The notes under the pieces were generated by a model, which did no database searches, was not told where the DNA came from, and saw only the letters and a program-made list of their open reading frames with translations. DNA of 64,000 nt from Lacihabitans sp. LS3-19 (GTDB lineage: Bacteria; Bacteroidota; Bacteroidia; Cytophagales; Spirosomataceae), in NCBI RefSeq assembly GCF_024343575.1, contig NZ_RJUA01000001.1, positions 310,001 to 374,000 of the forward strand, in the 5' to 3' direction. Made by a program: the position numbers and the translations under genes. Positions 9,606-19,355 of this stretch are shown piece after piece (position 1 is the stretch's first letter; each line of letters opens with the position of its first letter).

Positions 9606-12050
9606 ATGATAAAGAACTATTTCAAAATCGCTTGGAGAACCATCGTCAAAAACAAATCATTCACTGCAATAAATTTGCTTGGATTAGCATTTGGCTTGGC
9701 TATTACGCTGATGATTGTCCAATATGTCCGATATGAACTTAGCTATGAAGACAATTATCCCAAAAACGACCGAATTGTCAGATTAACCACAGATATCATC
9801 AGTGGAGAATCGGTGGTTTCTCAAGATTGTGAGACAAATCCACCTTTGGCAAGGTTGCTTATTGATCAGATTTCTGAAGTTTCAAATGGCACAAGAGCTT
9901 ACCCCCTAGGAGAACCTTCCGTTACTATTGAGGTAGATGATAGACAGTTTATTGCCGAAAAAGTTTTTGCGGTAGATTCGTCTTTTTTTGACATGTTTTC
10001 TATCCCTTTACTTGCTGGTAAAAAGGAGGGTATTATGACAAGAGAAAGAGAGGTTGTACTCTCTGAAGCAACCGCTATGAAATACTTCAACTCAATTGAC
10101 GTATTGGGTAAAACTATCAAGTTGGTTGGTTTTAAGCTTAAAGATGGTGATAAGCTTACATTAAAAGTTACTGGTGTGATACCAAATAGTCCCAGTAACA
10201 CCCATTTGAAGTTTGACATACTTCTTTCATATCCTACCATGCTATCTGACTTGGGTGAGAAAGAAGATAACTGGAGCGGAAATAATACGCTAACATATGT
10301 AGAATTAGCACCCAACGCCTCTTATGAAAATTTCACCAAAAACCTTGTCAAATTCAATGAAGGGCTTGTTGAAAAAAAAATCATTTCTGACGAAAGGTTT
10401 ATAGGGCAGAAAATTGCCGATATTCACCTATATTCCAACAAGGGTTTTGAAATAGAGCCTAACGGGGAAGCAAGATCCGTTTTTTTGCTTCTGTTAGTTG
10501 CCTTTTTGGTTATCATTAGTGCTTTGGTTAATTATGTGAATCTTACTACTTCCAAAGCAATGGATCGTGCAAGAGAAATGGGAATGAGAAAAGTAGTGGG
10601 TTCTACCAAGTTTCAAATCCAGACTCAAGTATTTATAGAATCTATAATGGTGAATCTATTTGCAGGGGTTTTGGCAATTTTAGTTATTGCTTTAATTCGA
10701 GGAATTTTTGTAGAAACGGCTGGTCTTCCAAGTGGTTTCTCCCTATTCAGTGACTCTTTCTTTTGGTTGAGTTTAGCTGGTTTCTTAATGCTAAATGTCA
10801 TTCTTTCTGGTATTTATCCAGCTATGGTACTTTCATCTTTTGTTCCTTTTCAAGTGTTGAAAGGAAGTTTCTCTCATTCTAAAAAAGGTGTTTTACTTCG
10901 TAAATCGCTGGTTGTTTTTCAGTTTAGCATTACGGTTGTATTGCTGGTTCAAGCATTTGCTGTGCACAATCAGCTTAAATTTTTGAGGAATGTTGACCTT
11001 GGCGTTAATACCAAGCAAACTATCGTTATACGGACACCCTATGGAAGCGACGTTTCGAAAAACTATGCGGTTTTTAAGCAAAGTCTTATGTCTTATTCGC
11101 AAGTCAAGTCAGTAGCTACTTCAACTGCAGTACCTGGTTCACCGCAATCGGCTTTTAGTACCACTACAGGTATAAATCTGTCAAAAACTCAAAAGAAGTC
11201 CAATTTTAACTTCAATTTAACCCAAATTGACACTGCCTATTTTGGTCTTATGGACATAAAGTTCCTTGCAGGCGAAAATTACAATTCTAATAGTTTGTCT
11301 GGATATGGAGATGAAGCCGATAAAAAAAAGGAGGTAATTGTCAATGAAGAAGCTATTCGTATTTGGGGTATTCCAACGGCCCAAGAAGCCCTAGGACAGG
11401 AAATAAGTTTCTTTGGAAGCCAATGGAATATCAAAGGTGTTGTCAAAAATTACAGTCAGTTTTCACCAAAGTCACCACAGCTACCAATTATTCACATATA
11501 TTCAGCTTCCGAACAAGAGCATATAAGTGTCAAGTTTCAAAGTGGCGAAGCCGATGAGCAATTAGCTCTGGTAAAGTCTCAATTTGAAGCGAATTTTGCA
11601 GGAAAACCATTTCAATATTTCTTCTTAGATACTGAGTATGACCAGCAGTACAAAGCCGAAGAGAGTTTCCAAAAAGTATTTGGAGCCTTGACGTTGTTTA
11701 CCATTTTTATCGCATGTTTAGGGCTTTTCGGCTTGGCCACATTCACTGTTGTAAAAAGAACTAAAGAAATTGGGATCAGAAAAAGTATAGGAGCGAGTAC
11801 TTCTAATGTGATGCTTCTTTTGTCTAAAGACTTCGTAAAAACAGTCGTAATTTCTATGCTCATTGGAATACCAATTGCTTACAAATTAGTAAACATGTGG
11901 TTAGAAAACTTTGCCAATCATATAGAAATCAAATGGTGGCTGTTTGCCATCCCTTCAGCTTTAATATTGGTTTTAGTGACCTTCTCAATAGGCAGTAAAA
12001 CTATTTCTACGGCATTTATGAACCCTGTGGATAGTTTGAAAACGGAGTAA
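9606..12050 (+). CDS. FtsX/MacB-type ABC transporter permease
   Basis: An 814-residue permease starting MIKNYFKIAWRTIVKNK and ending NPVDSLKTE. Loop motifs are AREMGMRKVVGS (near residue 322) and TKEIGIRKSIGA (near 719). The first periplasmic domain contains the stretch EKVFAVDSSFFDMFSIPLL near residues 118-136, the kind of F-x-x-F segment shared by all the siblings just before the LAGK or LSGN turn. It is collinear with the other permeases, which suggests the array grew by tandem duplication followed by divergence. No lesion was seen. Confidence 0.93.
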   Translation: MIKNYFKIAWRTIVKNKSFTAINLLGLAFGLAITLMIVQYVRYELSYEDNYPKNDRIVRLTTDIISGESVVSQDCETNPPLARLLIDQISEVSNGTRAYPLGEPSVTIEVDDRQFIAEKVFAVDSSFFDMFSIPLLAGKKEGIMTREREVVLSEATAMKYFNSIDVLGKTIKLVGFKLKDGDKLTLKVTGVIPNSPSNTHLKFDILLSYPTMLSDLGEKEDNWSGNNTLTYVELAPNASYENFTKNLVKFNEGLVEKKIISDERFIGQKIADIHLYSNKGFEIEPNGEARSVFLLLLVAFLVIISALVNYVNLTTSKAMDRAREMGMRKVVGSTKFQIQTQVFIESIMVNLFAGVLAILVIALIRGIFVETAGLPSGFSLFSDSFFWLSLAGFLMLNVILSGIYPAMVLSSFVPFQVLKGSFSHSKKGVLLRKSLVVFQFSITVVLLVQAFAVHNQLKFLRNVDLGVNTKQTIVIRTPYGSDVSKNYAVFKQSLMSYSQVKSVATSTAVPGSPQSAFSTTTGINLSKTQKKSNFNFNLTQIDTAYFGLMDIKFLAGENYNSNSLSGYGDEADKKKEVIVNEEAIRIWGIPTAQEALGQEISFFGSQWNIKGVVKNYSQFSPKSPQLPIIHIYSASEQEHISVKFQSGEADEQLALVKSQFEANFAGKPFQYFFLDTEYDQQYKAEESFQKVFGALTLFTIFIACLGLFGLATFTVVKRTKEIGIRKSIGASTSNVMLLLSKDFVKTVVISMLIGIPIAYKLVNMWLENFANHIEIKWWLFAIPSALILVLVTFSIGSKTISTAFMNPVDSLKTE

Positions 12051-12118
12051 TAGGTAATTGAAAAACTGGTTATTGATTTTCAAATAAGGCCTATTTTCAA
12101 ATAAGAAATAACAAAATT

Positions 12119-14545
12119 ATGATAAAGAACTATTTTAAAATCGCTTGGAGGAATCTCCAAAAAAACAAAGGATATAACCTAATAAATATCTTAGGTTTAG
12201 GACTTGGCGTTGCTACGGCCATCTTAATATTTGCTTATGTAAGTTTTGAAAAAAGCTTCGATAATTTTCATAAAGACCCTGAAAGGATATTCAGAATTGT
12301 AAAAGAAACCACAACAAAGTCAGGTGTGGTAGACTTGACAACTGGTAGCTCATTGGCTTACCAAAAAACTTTGATGGAACAACATCCTGAATTAGGCAAA
12401 TTTATTCCGATTTACGGAATAGTTGGCCCTCAGGTGACAATAATGAAAAATGCCACCCAAGATAGTCCCGAAAAGTATATAGAAGAGGATGATGGCATAT
12501 GTGCAGGACCTGAATTTTTTGAGGTTTTTAATTTTCCTTGGCTTATAGGAAATCCCAAATCGCTTAATGAACCCAATGTAGTTGTCTTGTCTAAAGACTT
12601 CGCAAATAAATATTTTGGAAGCTACGAAAAAGCTCTTGGTCAATATATAAAAGTAAATAATACTGACATTATTCGAGTGGTTGGCGTATTAGAGGATGTG
12701 CCGCTAAACACAGATTTCGCCTTAAATCTGGTATTTTCTTATGAAACCAAACGCAAAAATCCCGTAAAATGGGGATATGCAGAATTTGATAATTGGAACA
12801 GTACTAGTAGCAATGATCATATGTATTTTCAATTAGCTGAAAACCAAACCAAGGAAAAAGTGAACAATGCATTAGCTGCTTTTTCAAAAGAAGTTTACGA
12901 AGGCAGGGGAGACAAAGACGAGAACAAACATTTTCTAAAGGAAATATCTACTATGCATTTCGATGCTGAACTTGATAATTTTAAAGGCAAGGTTGTCTCA
13001 AAATCCAAACTCAGCGGAATAAGCCTTATTGGTTTATTGATAATATTGATGGCTTGTTTCAACTTTATCAACATTTCTACGGCTATCATCAATAATAGAA
13101 TGAAAGAAGTAGGTGTAAGGAAAACGCTAGGAAGTCTAAAAAGTCAGCTTTCGGCTCAGTTTCTTATTGAGACTTTTCTGGTGGCGGGTTTATCTTTGAT
13201 ACTTGGCGTAATAGTGGCATCTGTTTGTCAGCATTGGCTAACCGAACTTTTCGACCTACCAAAGGATTTTTCACTTTTCTCCAATAAACTCCTGTTACCA
13301 TTCTCTATCATATTACTAATTGCAATTAGCTTATTATCTGGACTTTATCCTTCTTTTGTTATGTCCAATTTTTCGCCACTTGAAGCTTTTAGACAAGTAA
13401 ATACTTCAAGCTGGAGAGCTGGTTTTTCTTTTAGAAAGGGACTCATCATATTTCAGTTCGCAATTGCTATTTTCTTGATATTTTCCACGCTCATCAATAT
13501 TGGGCAGCTAAAAATGCTCAACACAAAAGATCTCGGTTATATCAAAGAAGGTGTTTATATTTTCAATGTTGATACTGACCTTTCCAACAGATACGAAAGC
13601 CTAAAAAGCATGCTTTCTAATATTCCGGAAGTAAAATCTTTAAGTTTTAATAGCGACAACCCATCATCTACTAACAACTGGCAATCCAACTTTGCGTATG
13701 ATCACCGTGCAGAGGATGAAGGATATAATGTAAGTTTAAAATTTTCAGATGCAGAGTATTTCGAAACTTATGGCTTAAAAATTTTAGCCGGTACGATTCC
13801 TCCCAATACAGATACAGTTAGGAGATTTATTGTAAATGAAACATTTCTGAAAAAAGCTGGAAATATTTCTCCCAAAGATGCCGTGGGTAAAGAAGTTAGA
13901 TTGGGAGGGAATGATTGGACACCGATTGCTGCTGTCGTAAAAGATTTTCAAACTGCGAGTGCCAAAGAAGAAAATAATCCTTTGATATTCTCAAGAAAAT
14001 CAAGTTTTTTATGGCAGTGCTCAATAAAGATTCAAAGTCAAAATTTACAGGCAACTGTTGCAAAAATTAAAGCTGCTCATGATACTGTTTTCCCTGAGTT
14101 CGCATTCAATGGAGATTTTTATGAAGAAACCATTAAAAACTTCTACAAGGCTGATAATCAACTAGGTCTGATGTATAAATCTGCCTCGATTATTGCGATC
14201 ATAATAGCCTGTTTAGGACTGATTGGCATGGCTGCTTTTATGGCAGAACAACGCAAAAAGGAGATTGGAATAAGAAAAGTAATGGGAGCAAATATTGGTA
14301 ATATTCTCCAGCTGCTATCAAAAGATTTCGTCGTATTGGTTTTGATTTCTACCTTAATCGGATTCCCTACTGCATGGTATTTTTCTAAAGAGTGGCTGCA
14401 AAGTTTTGTCCTTAGGATAGACATCACCTGGGTATATTTTGGCCTTACACTGCTCCTAACTATGATGATTGCAATGGCAAGCGTAAGTTACCATGCATTG
14501 AAGTCGGCATTGATGAATCCCGTGAAAAGTTTGAAGTCTGAATGA
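12119..14545 (+). CDS. FtsX/MacB-type ABC transporter permease
   Basis: An 808-residue permease, MIKNYFKIAWRNLQKNK at the start and NPVKSLKSE at the end. Loop motifs are MKEVGVRKTLGS (near 328) and KKEIGIRKVMGA (near 714). Bases 12146-12170, coding for the segment just before helix 1, are identical over 25 positions to bases 31966-31990 in a permease almost 20 kb away, while the sequence on either side has diverged. This suggests gene conversion or strong conservation of this segment. It follows the previous gene by 68 bases. Confidence 0.93.
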   Translation: MIKNYFKIAWRNLQKNKGYNLINILGLGLGVATAILIFAYVSFEKSFDNFHKDPERIFRIVKETTTKSGVVDLTTGSSLAYQKTLMEQHPELGKFIPIYGIVGPQVTIMKNATQDSPEKYIEEDDGICAGPEFFEVFNFPWLIGNPKSLNEPNVVVLSKDFANKYFGSYEKALGQYIKVNNTDIIRVVGVLEDVPLNTDFALNLVFSYETKRKNPVKWGYAEFDNWNSTSSNDHMYFQLAENQTKEKVNNALAAFSKEVYEGRGDKDENKHFLKEISTMHFDAELDNFKGKVVSKSKLSGISLIGLLIILMACFNFINISTAIINNRMKEVGVRKTLGSLKSQLSAQFLIETFLVAGLSLILGVIVASVCQHWLTELFDLPKDFSLFSNKLLLPFSIILLIAISLLSGLYPSFVMSNFSPLEAFRQVNTSSWRAGFSFRKGLIIFQFAIAIFLIFSTLINIGQLKMLNTKDLGYIKEGVYIFNVDTDLSNRYESLKSMLSNIPEVKSLSFNSDNPSSTNNWQSNFAYDHRAEDEGYNVSLKFSDAEYFETYGLKILAGTIPPNTDTVRRFIVNETFLKKAGNISPKDAVGKEVRLGGNDWTPIAAVVKDFQTASAKEENNPLIFSRKSSFLWQCSIKIQSQNLQATVAKIKAAHDTVFPEFAFNGDFYEETIKNFYKADNQLGLMYKSASIIAIIIACLGLIGMAAFMAEQRKKEIGIRKVMGANIGNILQLLSKDFVVLVLISTLIGFPTAWYFSKEWLQSFVLRIDITWVYFGLTLLLTMMIAMASVSYHALKSALMNPVKSLKSE

Positions 14546-14550
14546 AAAAA

Positions 14551-14588
14551 TGCCACGAAGGCACCAATAAATTCGTGTATTCGTGGCA
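14551..14588. repeat. REP-like palindrome between permease genes
   Basis: A perfect 9-base inverted repeat (TGCCACGAA at 14551-14559, TTCGTGGCA at 14580-14588) encloses a 20-base loop that itself contains another TTCGTG. It fills most of the 57-base gap between two permease genes and is followed by six A residues. It could be an interspersed extragenic palindrome and would form a hairpin in the mRNA. No other full copy was seen in the window. Confidence 0.5.
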
Positions 14589-14602
14589 AAAAATATAAAA
14601 TT

Positions 14603-17074
14603 ATGATACGAAACTATTTCAAAATAGCATGGAGGAATCTCCTTAAGAATAAAGTGACTGCGAGCATAAACATCTTAGGTTTAGCTATTGGTATCAGTAC
14701 TTGTTTAATAATTTTTTCACTAACAAGGTTTGAACTCAGTTACGAAAGCTTTAGACACGATACAGAAAATGTATATCGTCTGACCTCTAGGTTTAAAAAC
14801 GAAGCGGGAGATTTCAATTTTAATGGTGGCGTTTCTGCTCCAATTCCTCCTGTCATGGTAAATGAGCTTAAGGGAATAGAAAATTCAACTTTTTTTAGGA
14901 CTTATTGGGCTAAAGCCAAAGTTCCAGATGCCACCAATCCTAAGTTTTTTCCACAACCGAGTTTTGGAATTAATGCAAGAACAGACATGATAATTTGTCG
15001 TTCTTCTTACTTTGATTTTTTTAAATCCGATTGGCTTGCTGGATCTCCCAACACTAGCCTAAGCGAACCCAATAAAGTAGTTTTGACTGAGTCAAAAATG
15101 CTTAAATATTTTGGAAATATAGACCCCAAAAATGCTATTGGTAAACAAATAATTTATGAAGATTCTTTACAAACTTCTGTATCTGGAATAGTGAAAGATC
15201 AACCTTTGAATACAGACTTTAGTTTTAATGACTTCATCTCTTATGCTTCTATAGAAAACCCACGTTTTGCAGATGATTTTAATTTTGATCAATGGACCAA
15301 TACCAATTCGGGGGATCAATTTTTTGTAAAACTAAACAAAAACTACACTAAAGAAGCTTTTGAAGCACAGATACCCGTGTTTCTAGCTAAACATTTGGAC
15401 ACGAGCGATAAGTGGTTTAGCATGCGAACTTTAGTTTTACAGAAACTAGACCAAATGCACTATGATACCAATTATTCTAATGATTACAACAGAGTAATAA
15501 ACCCAAAAGTTATCTATATTTTAATGGCTGTTAGTTTTTTTGTTTTATTTATGGCAATCATAAATTTTATAAATCTACAGACCGCTCAGGCGGTTTCAAG
15601 GGCCAAAGAAATGGGCATTAGAAAAGTTTTGGGAAGCTTTAGGATTAGTTTGATTATGCAAATTTTTACTGAAGCATTTATAATGGTTTTGTTCGCTACC
15701 GTTTTGTCTTTGATAATAATTCAGCCTACTTTCATTTATTTCAAAGATTTCTTCCCAAACACATTCGTATTTGATTTTACAAGTTTCGATTTTATACTTA
15801 TTTTGGGTTTTGTTATTCTAACAACTTCTTTTTTATCAGGAGTTTATCCGGCATTTCTTATTTCTAAATTATCTCCAACGGAAACTCTAAAATCCCATCT
15901 TAACAAAAATAGGAATAATGGCTCGGGTTTACTTAGAAAATATCTAATTGTGTTCCAATTTAGTATAGCTCAAACATTTATTATGGGAACGTTTATGGTT
16001 GTACTTCAAAGTAAATATATGCTAAATAAAGACCTCGGAATAAATAAAAATGCTATTCAATTTTTTAATCTTAGCTGGGATATTGATAGATCAAAAAAAA
16101 ATATTTTAGCTGATGAACTAGCCAAATTATCAGACATAAAACTTCTAAGCTTAAGCGAAGTTCCAGCTAGAGAGGGGTATTCTACAAGCCGTATTTCTTA
16201 TATGAATGATGAGAAAGAATTTACCGTACAATCACACGAAAAATGCATAGATCCAAACTATATTAAGCTATTTGGGTTAAAACTTTTAGCAGGTAAAAAT
16301 ATCTCGAAAAGCGATACTGTTAGGGAGTTTTTGGTAAATGAAAGTTTCGCGAGAGCTATTGGTTTTTCAAAGCCAGAAGAGGCAGTAGGTAAGCTCTTGG
16401 ATTATTATGACAGTCACGGTACTAAAACTAAATTTCCAATAGTTGGGGTTTTAAAAGACTTTAATTTCCAATCGCTTCACAACAAAATTGAGCCTATTTT
16501 CCTAAGATCTAGACCACAGAATGCCCGAAACATTTCATTTTTAAGCACATCAATAGAAAAGAACCATAGAGAGGTTCTTCAAAGCCAAATAAACGCGATT
16601 TATAAAAAGATATTTCCAAACGAAATGGCCATGCCCGAAATCGGGTTTTATAGCAAAGTTTTCGAGCAGTTTTACGAAACCGAAACTCGCCTAGCCAAAC
16701 TACTAAATACTGTAACAGGAATCGCCATCCTTATATCTTGTATGGGCTTGTTTGGTTTGGTAGTTTTTGCAACGCAACAAAGAGCAAAAGAAATAGGTAT
16801 TCGCAAAGTATTAGGAGCAAGTGTAGCTAATATTTTAACACTTATAACCAAAGACTTTTTTGTTTTGATTCTATTGGCCATTGTTATTTCAAGTCCAATA
16901 GCTTACTATTTAATTAATAAATGGCTACAAAATTTCGCTTTTAGTATTGATCTAAAACTTTGGTATTTTGTTTTAGGAGGATTCATAACTTGTTTGATAG
17001 CATTGGCAACTTTGAGTTTTGAGGCAGCTAAAGTAGCTCTATTAAACCCGGTTGATAGTTTGAAGTCTGAATAA
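14603..17074 (+). CDS. FtsX/MacB-type ABC transporter permease
   Basis: An 823-residue permease, the longest of the set and the last intact one of this array. It begins MIRNYFKIAWRNLLKNK and ends NPVDSLKSE. Loop motifs are AKEMGIRKVLGS (near residue 334) and AKEIGIRKVLGA (near 728). The extra length lies in the first periplasmic domain, around residues 95-125, a segment rich in N, P and F (KVPDATNPKFFPQPSFG). It is 57 bases after the previous gene and 57 bases before the deleted copy that follows. Confidence 0.93.
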   Translation: MIRNYFKIAWRNLLKNKVTASINILGLAIGISTCLIIFSLTRFELSYESFRHDTENVYRLTSRFKNEAGDFNFNGGVSAPIPPVMVNELKGIENSTFFRTYWAKAKVPDATNPKFFPQPSFGINARTDMIICRSSYFDFFKSDWLAGSPNTSLSEPNKVVLTESKMLKYFGNIDPKNAIGKQIIYEDSLQTSVSGIVKDQPLNTDFSFNDFISYASIENPRFADDFNFDQWTNTNSGDQFFVKLNKNYTKEAFEAQIPVFLAKHLDTSDKWFSMRTLVLQKLDQMHYDTNYSNDYNRVINPKVIYILMAVSFFVLFMAIINFINLQTAQAVSRAKEMGIRKVLGSFRISLIMQIFTEAFIMVLFATVLSLIIIQPTFIYFKDFFPNTFVFDFTSFDFILILGFVILTTSFLSGVYPAFLISKLSPTETLKSHLNKNRNNGSGLLRKYLIVFQFSIAQTFIMGTFMVVLQSKYMLNKDLGINKNAIQFFNLSWDIDRSKKNILADELAKLSDIKLLSLSEVPAREGYSTSRISYMNDEKEFTVQSHEKCIDPNYIKLFGLKLLAGKNISKSDTVREFLVNESFARAIGFSKPEEAVGKLLDYYDSHGTKTKFPIVGVLKDFNFQSLHNKIEPIFLRSRPQNARNISFLSTSIEKNHREVLQSQINAIYKKIFPNEMAMPEIGFYSKVFEQFYETETRLAKLLNTVTGIAILISCMGLFGLVVFATQQRAKEIGIRKVLGASVANILTLITKDFFVLILLAIVISSPIAYYLINKWLQNFAFSIDLKLWYFVLGGFITCLIALATLSFEAAKVALLNPVDSLKSE

Positions 17075-17131
17075 TCAACCAAAATTTGGCACGCTGCAAA
17101 GGTTTGCCAAAATTTAACAGATAGCAAAATT

Positions 17132-17427
17132 ATGATTCAAAATAGAATTTAGAAACCTGGTAAGGCAGCCATTTTATTCTTTGATAAATGTCGTGGGATT
17201 ATCCATCGGTTTGGCTGTTTTTTGGTTTTTGACCATGTATTTTTTCCATGAAAAAAAGTACGATGGATTTCTGCCAGACGCTAACCGAATTGCGGCTATA
17301 GCTCTCGACCTTAAAATGGGCGACCAAGAAGGAAAGATTTAGCCATTTTGTAGCCTTGACCACCGTTAGTTTTCAAGCGATTCGTGCTGCATTGTTGAAT
17401 CCTGCGAAGAGTTTGAGGTCGGAGTGA
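17132..17427 (+). pseudogene. Remnant of an FtsX-family permease with a ~2-kb internal deletion
   Basis: An ATG at 17132 opens as MIQNRI and stops at once. About 11 bases are missing relative to the MIKNYFKIAW start of the siblings, and the reading then resumes in another frame at 17151 as RNLVRQPFYSLINVVGLSIG followed by helix 1 and GFLPDANRI, stopping near 17340. From about 17353 the sequence is the end of the family: ALTTVSFQAIRAALLNPAKS, then LRSE and a stop at 17425-17427. So roughly 60 N-terminal and 25 C-terminal codons survive of about 800. It follows the intact permeases with the same 57-base spacing as the gene before it, so it was the last member of the array. Confidence 0.88.
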
Positions 17428-17506
17428 AAGAATTTTAAATTGTCAAAAACACATTATCCATTTATACTGGAATATTACTTTTTAAATGTGAATAATAGAA
17501 ATTTTA

Positions 17507-17556
17507 TTAAGACAAGGATTTCTGCAAAATTTGAGAATCCTTGTCTTAAATTTTTT
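17507..17556 (+). terminator. Terminator ending the permease array
   Basis: A perfect 14-base stem (TTAAGACAAGGATT at 17507-17520 with its complement at 17536-17549) and a 15-base loop is followed by a run of six T residues at 17551-17556 on the + strand. It lies between the end of the permease remnant and the convergent M56 gene. Its orientation suits termination of the permease transcript; the M56 transcript reading the other way lacks a good T run after the stem. Confidence 0.75.
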
Positions 17557-18969
17557 CTAAAGTTTAACTTTTTTTGGCATTAAAATATAATTTTTATTTT
17601 CTAATTCCGAAGCTAGATATTTTTCATAATGGAGTTTTGTCATTAAATCTACTTGGAATTTATACTTGTATCCAATGGTCTTTTGGGCATTTGGATATAG
17701 TTTACTTACAAATACATGATAAATATCCTCTGCATTTAATTTATTCAGTTCAGTATTTGGAATTTTTTTATCATCTAACCAAACGCCGTAAACTTTTCCA
17801 TTTTTAAAGGCTTCAAATTCTTTCTCAGAAGGCTTATTTATAGCTAATGGCGGTAATGGTGGAATCATTATGAATTTTTGAGACTCTTGTTGTTTGGCGT
17901 TCATCGTTAAAAAAATAGCTTGAAGTTTGGCTCTGTCTTCGTCATTTGGAGTATTAATGAGTGTGCTGGAGCCATTTTTAAAAGTTGTAAGGTATTTGTT
18001 AACAAGTTCCTCATATTCATTCATTTGAGCTTGTGTAGCTTCAGTTAGAGGAATTATTTCATTTGTTTCATTCTTTGGACTTTGGGCTACTCCAATTTTT
18101 CCAAATAGTGAAATTAATATCAGTAATAAGGGCAGCATCGAAATTTTTACCAATATGGCTTTGCTTTTGTTCTGTTCTTTGTTCATCATTTTTAGTCGTT
18201 TTTTTGTGAAAGAAAAATTAAATTTACTTGTCAGTAACCTTGGTTCAGTAAGCCCAAATTCGTTCAGTAAAAGATACTGATATCTAGACTTATTGGTGTT
18301 TTTACTTAAAACAGATTGATCTGCTAAAAACTCATGATTCAATCGGATGCACTTTCCATAGAGTACAATAAATGGATTAAACCAAAACAATGCAAAAAGG
18401 AATTCGACAAATAGAATATCAAAAGTATGACCTTGTTTTATATGAGTCATTTCATGTTCAATTATTTCCGTCTCAATCTGTTTATTTTCAAATAAATTTT
18501 TGTTTAAATAGATTTTAGAAAGAAAACTAAAAGGCGTTTGATTTTCGTCTGTTAATATTATTTCAAATCCTTCATAATCAATGGATTGATTAGTAATTTC
18601 TTTTTTTCTAAAGAATAAAATACCTTTAAAAAAACGATAAATTAAAATGCCAGAGATAAGTAGATAAACACACCAAAAAATCTGCCTTAAAGAAACTTCT
18701 TCATTTACTTTGCTATCACTATTCGTTTCAACCAAATTGTAATTTAGTAGCCTATTGTTTTCTTTAACTTTTATAGATTCAAAAGTTTGTTGAGTTAAAA
18801 GTGTGTTACTTATCTCTAGTTCAACCAAAGGAATGAAAAAAGAAATCAGTAATGAACTGAGCAAATACAGTCTATTAAATTGAAATATTTTAACCTTTTC
18901 AAGGAACAAATAATAGAATGATAATAGAATCCCCGAACAAAGGATGACTTTCAAAAAATAACTTATCAT
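17557..18969 (-). CDS. BlaR1/MecR1-like M56 metallopeptidase (antirepressor)
   Basis: A 470-residue membrane protein with helices near 1-24, 33-52, 95-117 and 283-304. The zinc peptidase motif HEMTH lies at 172-176, followed by RLNHEFLADQSVL near 228-240, the usual downstream acidic site of family M56. The C-terminal 165 residues lie outside the membrane and show no recognised sensor domain; it is not a penicillin-binding domain. In BlaR1-type systems the peptidase, on receiving an envelope signal, relieves repression by the paired BlaI-type repressor. The stop of the upstream blaI-like gene overlaps this start by 4 bases, so the two are translationally coupled. The signal sensed is unknown, and nothing nearby is a beta-lactamase of the classical type. 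Confidence 0.88.
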   Translation of the reverse strand: MISYFLKVILCSGILLSFYYLFLEKVKIFQFNRLYLLSSLLISFFIPLVELEISNTLLTQQTFESIKVKENNRLLNYNLVETNSDSKVNEEVSLRQIFWCVYLLISGILIYRFFKGILFFRKKEITNQSIDYEGFEIILTDENQTPFSFLSKIYLNKNLFENKQIETEIIEHEMTHIKQGHTFDILFVEFLFALFWFNPFIVLYGKCIRLNHEFLADQSVLSKNTNKSRYQYLLLNEFGLTEPRLLTSKFNFSFTKKRLKMMNKEQNKSKAILVKISMLPLLLILISLFGKIGVAQSPKNETNEIIPLTEATQAQMNEYEELVNKYLTTFKNGSSTLINTPNDEDRAKLQAIFLTMNAKQQESQKFIMIPPLPPLAINKPSEKEFEAFKNGKVYGVWLDDKKIPNTELNKLNAEDIYHVFVSKLYPNAQKTIGYKYKFQVDLMTKLHYEKYLASELENKNYILMPKKVKL

Positions 18970-19337
18970 GGGACATTATTTTTTATTTGTTTGTCGATTA
19001 ATTCCTTTAATTCTATTAATTCATCATTGTTTAAATCTGCATTAGCAGTAAAAAAAGATGCAAATTGAAATGCAGAGTTTCCAAAGAAGTTTTGAATAAT
19101 ACCATTTACTTGTTTTGAGAAATATTCATCTTTTAACTTTAAAGGATAATATTCTCGAGAGTTTCCAAAAATTTTATATGCAACGAATCCTTTTTCTTGC
19201 ATTCTTTTCAACATTGTGGCAACGGTGCTAGCAGCTAATTTTGGCTCAGGTAGGGCTTCAAGTAAATCTTTCATGAAAATTGCCCCGTTTTGCCAAATAA
19301 TTTCCATCAATTGTTCTTCAGTTTTAGATAACTTCAT
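18966..19337 (-). CDS. BlaI/MecI/CopY-family transcriptional repressor
   Basis: A 123-residue protein, the usual family length. The winged-helix domain occupies about residues 1-80: EEQLMEIIWQNGAIFMKDLL, then LAASTVATMLKRMQEKGFVA as recognition helix and following turn, then a wing with REYYPL. The rest forms the dimerisation region. Such repressors bind TACA-NN-TGTA palindromes, and exactly such a site lies upstream of this gene at 19356-19375, so the operon is probably autoregulated. It overlaps the M56 peptidase gene by 4 bases. Confidence 0.93.
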   Translation of the reverse strand: MKLSKTEEQLMEIIWQNGAIFMKDLLEALPEPKLAASTVATMLKRMQEKGFVAYKIFGNSREYYPLKLKDEYFSKQVNGIIQNFFGNSAFQFASFFTANADLNNDELIELKELIDKQIKNNVP

Positions 19338-19355
19338 TTCTACGTTTTTATATTT

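Noticed and set aside
12146-12160. Internal GGAGG as a ribosome-binding site for an internal start
   Set aside because: The sequence simply encodes the conserved W-R-N residues of the permease family, and Bacteroidota make little use of such sites.
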